NCBI GenBank assembly: GCA_013298265.1
Contig: JAAFHE010000009.1
Location: forward strand, 1 to 17,603
Length of the DNA stretch: 17,603 nucleotides
Reading direction: 5' to 3'
Origin: Lysobacterales bacterium
GTDB taxonomy: Bacteria; Pseudomonadota; Gammaproteobacteria; Xanthomonadales; Rhodanobacteraceae
The notes beneath the pieces are model-generated. The model had not been told where the DNA came from, did not search any database, and saw only the letters and a list, made by a program, of their open reading frames with translations. Both the position numbers and the translations under genes were made by a program. Shown here in pieces: positions 15,405-17,603 of this stretch (positions are counted from its first letter, which is position 1; each line of letters begins with the position of its first letter).

Positions 15405-15587
15405 TAGCCCGGATTTCTCGCACCCGTTCGTAGCGAGGCCGTCGAGACGCCGTCCTGATGCGCGCCGCGGACTTCAGTGGCGGCGAAGGCGTAGCCGACA
15501 CTACGTCGAGCCGACACGAGGGAGCAGCGCGCGTCAGGGCGAGCGTATCGGCGGCCGCAGTAGAAGGGGTGTGAGAAAGGCGGGCTA
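15405..15587 (+). repeat. 183-bp MITE/REP-like repeat, copy 2
   Basis: This is the second copy of the element at 12749-12931, in the same orientation and of the same length. Its termini are better preserved: TAGCCCGGATTTCTCGCACC at the left and an imperfect inverted copy ending CGGGCTA at the right. It lies 33 bp upstream of the MFS start codon and 165 bp upstream of the dsbD-like start, inside the divergent intergenic region. It may therefore influence both promoters or separate them. No transposase gene is present. Confidence 0.87.
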
Positions 15588-15615
15588 GTAGGCACTGCCG
15601 ACGACCCGGCCGGCA

Positions 15616-15725
15616 CGCTTCGGCGCGAGGCCGCCTCGCTTCGGCGCGACGTTGACGTCAGGTTGAGCAACATAGGCGTCAGCTTGCGGTCCTTTCGGGA
15701 CGCCCAGACCTTTCTGGACGCCCAG
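15616..15725. repeat. two short tandem duplications upstream of dsbD-like gene
   Basis: CGCTTCGGCGCGA occurs at 15616-15628 and 15637-15649 (21-bp period). CCTTTCGGGACGCCCAG and CCTTTCTGGACGCCCAG occur back to back at 15691-15707 and 15709-15725 (18-bp period). Both lie in the leader of the gene starting at 15753. They could be regulator sites, slippage products, or remnants of a coding tail on the other strand, since both periods are multiples of three. Confidence 0.6.
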
Positions 15726-15752
15726 CCTGCGTGTGCTGCCTCCGGAGTATCG

Positions 15753-17603
15753 ATGCCTTCGTGCCTGCGAACACTGTTGCTGTCGCTGCTGGGCCTGCTG
15801 CTGACAACGGCCGGGGGACACGCGGCCGTGGTCGCGACTGAGCACCTGAAGGTCGAACTCGTGGCCGAGAAGACCGCCCTGGTCGCCGGGCGCGCGAACT
15901 GGCTGGGCCTGCGTCTGGATCACGAGGCGCACTGGCATACGTATTGGGCCAACGCCGGCGACACCGGTCTGCCGACCCGCTTCGAATGGACCCTTCCGGC
16001 CGGCTGGAACGCCGGCGCGATCGACTGGCCCGCACCGGAGCGCCTGCAGATCGGCGAGCTGTTCAACTTCGGCTATTCCGGTGAAAACGTGCTGCCGGTC
16101 AGGGTCGATGTGCCCGCAGATACCGCCGTCGGCAGCCCGGTCACGCTGCGCCTGCGTGCCAGCTGGCTGATCTGCAAGGAGGAATGCATCCCGGGCAAGG
16201 CCGACTTGAACATCACCCTGCCGGTGACGGCGGCCGGCAGCGAACCCGCCGATTCGGCCGCCGCGCCCGCGCTGCGCGCCGCGCTGGCGCAGCGGCCGGT
16301 CGAGACCGACTGGACCGCTTCGATCACCTCATCCGGCGACCGCATCGCGATTCGCCTGCGCGGCAACGGACTACCCGGCATTGCCAGCCTCGACGCGTTC
16401 GCGCTGCAGCCGCAGGTGCTCGCGAACGCACCGCCGCGGATCAGCGTCGACGGCGAAGGCCTGCAGATCGATGCGGTACGCAGCGAATATTTCACCGCCG
16501 CGCCGGCGCAGCTGGACCTCGTGCTCGTGCAGCGCGACGCCGGCCGCGTTCGTGCGTGGCGCGTGGCGGCACCCTGGTCCGCGACTACGCCCGCGGCACC
16601 GGCGGCCGGCACGCCGGACAACGCGGCGGGCACGGCCGGCGACGGCGGCGCGATAGGCAGCGTGGGTCTGGCCCTGCTGCTGGCGTTGTTCGGCGGCGTG
16701 GTTCTCAACCTCATGCCCTGTGTGTTCCCTGTGCTGTCGCTCAAGGCATTGAGCCTGGCCGAGACCGCGCATGCACCGGCCGCCGCGCGCCGCGACGGAC
16801 TGGCCTATCTCGCCGGTGCGGTCGCCGGCTTCATCGCGCTGGCCGCCATCCTGCTCGCACTGCGCCAGGCCGGACAAAGCCTGGGCTGGGGCTTCCAGCT
16901 GCAATCGCCACTGCTGGTCGCGCTGCTCGCCTATCTCATGGTGGCGATGGGACTGAGCCTGTCCGGCGGCTTCATCATCGGCGCGCGCCTCGGCGGCGTG
17001 GGCCAGTCGCTGGCCGACGGCCAGGGCACGCGCGCGGCGTTCTTCACCGGCCTGCTCGCCTGCCTCGTCGCGAGTCCCTGCACCGCGCCGTTCATGGGGC
17101 CGGCGCTGGGGTTTGCGCTGACCCAGTCCACGCCGGTCGCGCTGGCCGTGTTCGCCGCACTCGGCGTAGGCCTGGCCCTGCCTATCGTCGTGCTCAGCTT
17201 CGTGCCGGTGCTCGCACGCTGGCTGCCACGGCCGGGCGCGTGGATGGATACCTTCAAGCAGGTCATGGCCTGGCCGCTCTACCTGACTGCGGTCTGGCTG
17301 GTCTGGGTGCTGATGCGCCAGGTCGGTGCGGATGCGACCGCCGCGGTACTGCTGGGCCTGGTCGCCCTTGTGGCTGCGCTGCTGTTCCACGGCCGCGGTC
17401 AGTTGCGCGCGACGCGGACAGCGCGGCGCCGCATCGGACTCGCGCTATTGCTGCTGCTCGCGTTCGCACCGCTGTCGATGCTACGGACCCTGGCCGCGCA
17501 GCCCGGCAGCAGCGACGGCGACACCTGGCAAGCGTGGACGCCGCAGCGCCTCGACGAGCTGCGCCGCGCCGGCGAGCCAGTCTTCGTCAACATGACCGCG
17601 GCC
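15753..17603 (+). CDS. dsbD: DsbD-family protein-disulfide reductase, 3' end outside window
   Basis: There are 617 codons visible and the frame is open at the right edge. The ATG at 15753 has GGAG 5 nt upstream. Residues 1-24 are a signal peptide (LRTLLLSLLGLLLTTA). Residues about 28-160 are a periplasmic DsbD/ScsB-like N-domain with WLICKEECIPG (138-148), whose C141 and C145 are the candidate redox pair. Residues about 300-580 are the CcdA-like membrane core of about eight spans, with NLMPCVFPVLS (C323) and VASPCTAPFMGPALG (C443), the cysteine pair that passes electrons through the membrane. GEPVFVNMTAA (607-617) is the first strand of the C-terminal thioredoxin domain, whose CxxC would come just past the window. 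The protein takes electrons from cytoplasmic thioredoxin to periplasmic thiol proteins. The long N-domain resembles ScsB-type members as well as DsbD, so the gene symbol is approximate. Confidence 0.92.
   Translation, partial: MPSCLRTLLLSLLGLLLTTAGGHAAVVATEHLKVELVAEKTALVAGRANWLGLRLDHEAHWHTYWANAGDTGLPTRFEWTLPAGWNAGAIDWPAPERLQIGELFNFGYSGENVLPVRVDVPADTAVGSPVTLRLRASWLICKEECIPGKADLNITLPVTAAGSEPADSAAAPALRAALAQRPVETDWTASITSSGDRIAIRLRGNGLPGIASLDAFALQPQVLANAPPRISVDGEGLQIDAVRSEYFTAAPAQLDLVLVQRDAGRVRAWRVAAPWSATTPAAPAAGTPDNAAGTAGDGGAIGSVGLALLLALFGGVVLNLMPCVFPVLSLKALSLAETAHAPAAARRDGLAYLAGAVAGFIALAAILLALRQAGQSLGWGFQLQSPLLVALLAYLMVAMGLSLSGGFIIGARLGGVGQSLADGQGTRAAFFTGLLACLVASPCTAPFMGPALGFALTQSTPVALAVFAALGVGLALPIVVLSFVPVLARWLPRPGAWMDTFKQVMAWPLYLTAVWLVWVLMRQVGADATAAVLLGLVALVAALLFHGRGQLRATRTARRRIGLALLLLLAFAPLSMLRTLAAQPGSSDGDTWQAWTPQRLDELRRAGEPVFVNMTAA

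Noticed and set aside
15585..15938. 117-codon minus-strand frame over the dsbD-like start
   Set aside because: Most of it is antisense to the dsbD-like signal peptide and N-domain, and it has no ribosome site. Only its last part is odd, and that is reported as a finding.
1..17603. CRISPR array, tRNA, rRNA, integrase or transposase
   Set aside because: I saw no regularly spaced repeats, no cloverleaf or rRNA sequence, and no recombinase motifs on either strand.

Overview
The window is GC-rich DNA (dense coding, G/C at third positions) from a Gram-negative bacterium. The gene content suggests a gammaproteobacterium of the Xanthomonadales (Xanthomonadaceae/Rhodanobacteraceae type): an MksBEF-like condensin operon, a DsbD-family reductase with a periplasmic N-domain, a YchJ/UPF0225 protein, a DUF938 methyltransferase, a TCR/Tet-type MFS carrier and an SpvB/Rhs-type secreted giant. 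The lineage is an inference from gene families and composition; no rRNA or tRNA is present.

Layout. (1) 1-5778, minus strand: the first 1926 codons of a very large exported SpvB/TcdB/Rhs-like protein with duplicated N-terminal modules, an SpvB domain, FG-GAP/VCBS-type calcium repeats and the start of YD repeats. It runs off the left edge. (2) 5779-6589: a gene-poor 0.8 kb gap holding a small hairpin, an AT-rich stretch, a broken amidohydrolase C-terminus and a perfect 22-bp palindrome. (3) 6590-12144, minus strand: a three-gene operon (kleisin-like, KITE-like, SMC-like ATPase; both junctions overlap by 8 nt) followed after 69 nt by a DUF938 methyltransferase. This is an MksBEF/Wadjet-type SMC complex, but no JetD/MksG nuclease lies beside it. 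(4) 12286-12678: ychJ-like. (5) 12749-15587: two near-identical 183-bp direct repeats with inverted ends bracket four small or medium genes: a 65-aa membrane protein, a 131-aa unknown, a secreted three-EF-hand protein, and a TCR/Tet-family MFS transporter that overlaps the EF-hand gene by 4 nt. (6) 15753-17603, plus strand: a DsbD-family transmembrane thiol-disulfide reductase cut by the right edge just inside its thioredoxin domain.

How it works together. The SMC, KITE and kleisin genes should form one DNA-loop-extruding complex, translated in coupled fashion. The MFS and EF-hand genes appear co-translated. The DsbD homologue would carry electrons from the cytoplasm to periplasmic thiol proteins. 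The other genes look independent. The best candidates for something unusual are the condensin operon without an adjacent nuclease, the SpvB-type giant with its duplicated N-terminal module, the 183-bp repeat, and the palindrome inside the gene relic.
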